In this document: positions 63,837 to 64,000 of the stretch, piece after piece
How positions within the stretch are numbered: position 1 is the first letter of the stretch
How the letters are laid out: each line of letters starts with the position of its first letter
Source: Pseudomonadota bacterium
Lineage (GTDB): Bacteria; Pseudomonadota; Gammaproteobacteria; Steroidobacterales; Steroidobacteraceae
Direction of reading: 5' to 3'
Length of the DNA: 64,000 nucleotides
Assembly: GCA_021808195.1 (NCBI GenBank)
Contig: JAKBCE010000007.1
Span: forward strand, 62,001 to 126,000
Notes under the pieces: model-generated
What the model was told of the DNA's origin: nothing
Database searches by the model: none
What the model saw: the letters and a program-made list of their open reading frames with translations, nothing else
Program-made: the position numbers and the translations under genes

Positions 63837-64000
63837 CTGTTCCGTTCGCGCCGCGTTCCGAGTTGGACCACGTCGTTATGCGTAAATGCGCCCTTCTGGC
63901 CTATTTTTAATCCGCAAACGAGGCGACGCACATCGTGGAAAACCCATATAGCATTGAGCCACGGAATCGAGGTCGCTCGCTCGTACCCAATGGAATGCGC
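63837..64000. other. Upstream region of the hybrid kinase, window end
   Basis: 164 bases with a short AT-rich patch (around 63900-63915, CTATTTTTAATCC) that could hold a promoter. No gene start is recognisable before the window ends. Confidence 0.35.

Overview
The window is 64 kb of high-GC chromosomal DNA, almost entirely covered by tightly packed genes with many ATGA or TGATG overlaps. Gene content (priA, argS and a SPOR protein in a row; ftsY-ftsE-ftsX; the proteobacterial type of gshA; a ydbH/ydbL pair; a yadG/yadH-type ABC transporter; rpoH; a cytochrome b561; HiPIP) points to a gammaproteobacterium from the Xanthomonadales/Nevskiales/Steroidobacter side of the class. This placement is an inference from gene content only.

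Layout. 0-3.4 kb: an ntrY/ntrX-type two-component pair, with the kinase cut by the window edge. 3.4-8.1 kb (minus): SPOR protein, argS, priA. 8.2-10.2 kb: an ECF-like sigma factor followed by three overlapping small exported or membrane genes ending in a DUF3106 protein. 10.2-13.0 kb (minus): three-gene proton-translocating transhydrogenase. 13.1-17.2 kb: HNH nuclease, 5'-3' exonuclease and an acetyl-CoA synthetase with a long histone-H1-like basic tail. 17.2-24.5 kb: YbjQ pair, hemH, dienelactone hydrolase, thiolase, cNMP-patatin phospholipase, glutathione S-transferase.

24.5-27.5 kb is the one clear mobile insertion: a 2,955-bp IS1-type transposon with 18-bp terminal inverted repeats and a perfect 8-bp target duplication. 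Besides its transposase it carries a PemK/MazF-like toxin, a tRNA-like gene with an unusual anticodon, a coiled-coil/winged-helix protein and two very small proteins. It landed in the last codons of the glutathione S-transferase gene.

27.5-42.9 kb: methylthiopurine phosphorylase, DUF1499 protein, gshA, yadGH-type transporter, ydbL/ydbH without a recognisable ynbE, PAP2 phosphatase, glycosyltransferase, a gene-poor stretch, sixA, a YheT-type hydrolase, and an active/inactive M16 peptidase pair. 43-47 kb is looser: two copies of a palindromic repeat, a frameshifted small exported protein, a LysR regulator, DUF924, and a sensor protein that stops where a kinase domain would be expected.

47.2-60.5 kb: malic enzyme, rpoH behind a perfect CIRCE (HrcA) operator, cytochrome b561, mutM, coaD-rsmD, ftsYEX, rpmB-rpmG, HiPIP, radC, coaBC-dut and a large YkgJ-type cysteine-cluster protein. 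60.6-61.7 kb is a decayed zone holding a BlaI-type repressor pseudogene with a stop in place of a conserved Trp codon. A CHASE3 hybrid histidine kinase closes the window. No CRISPR array, rRNA or prophage was seen.
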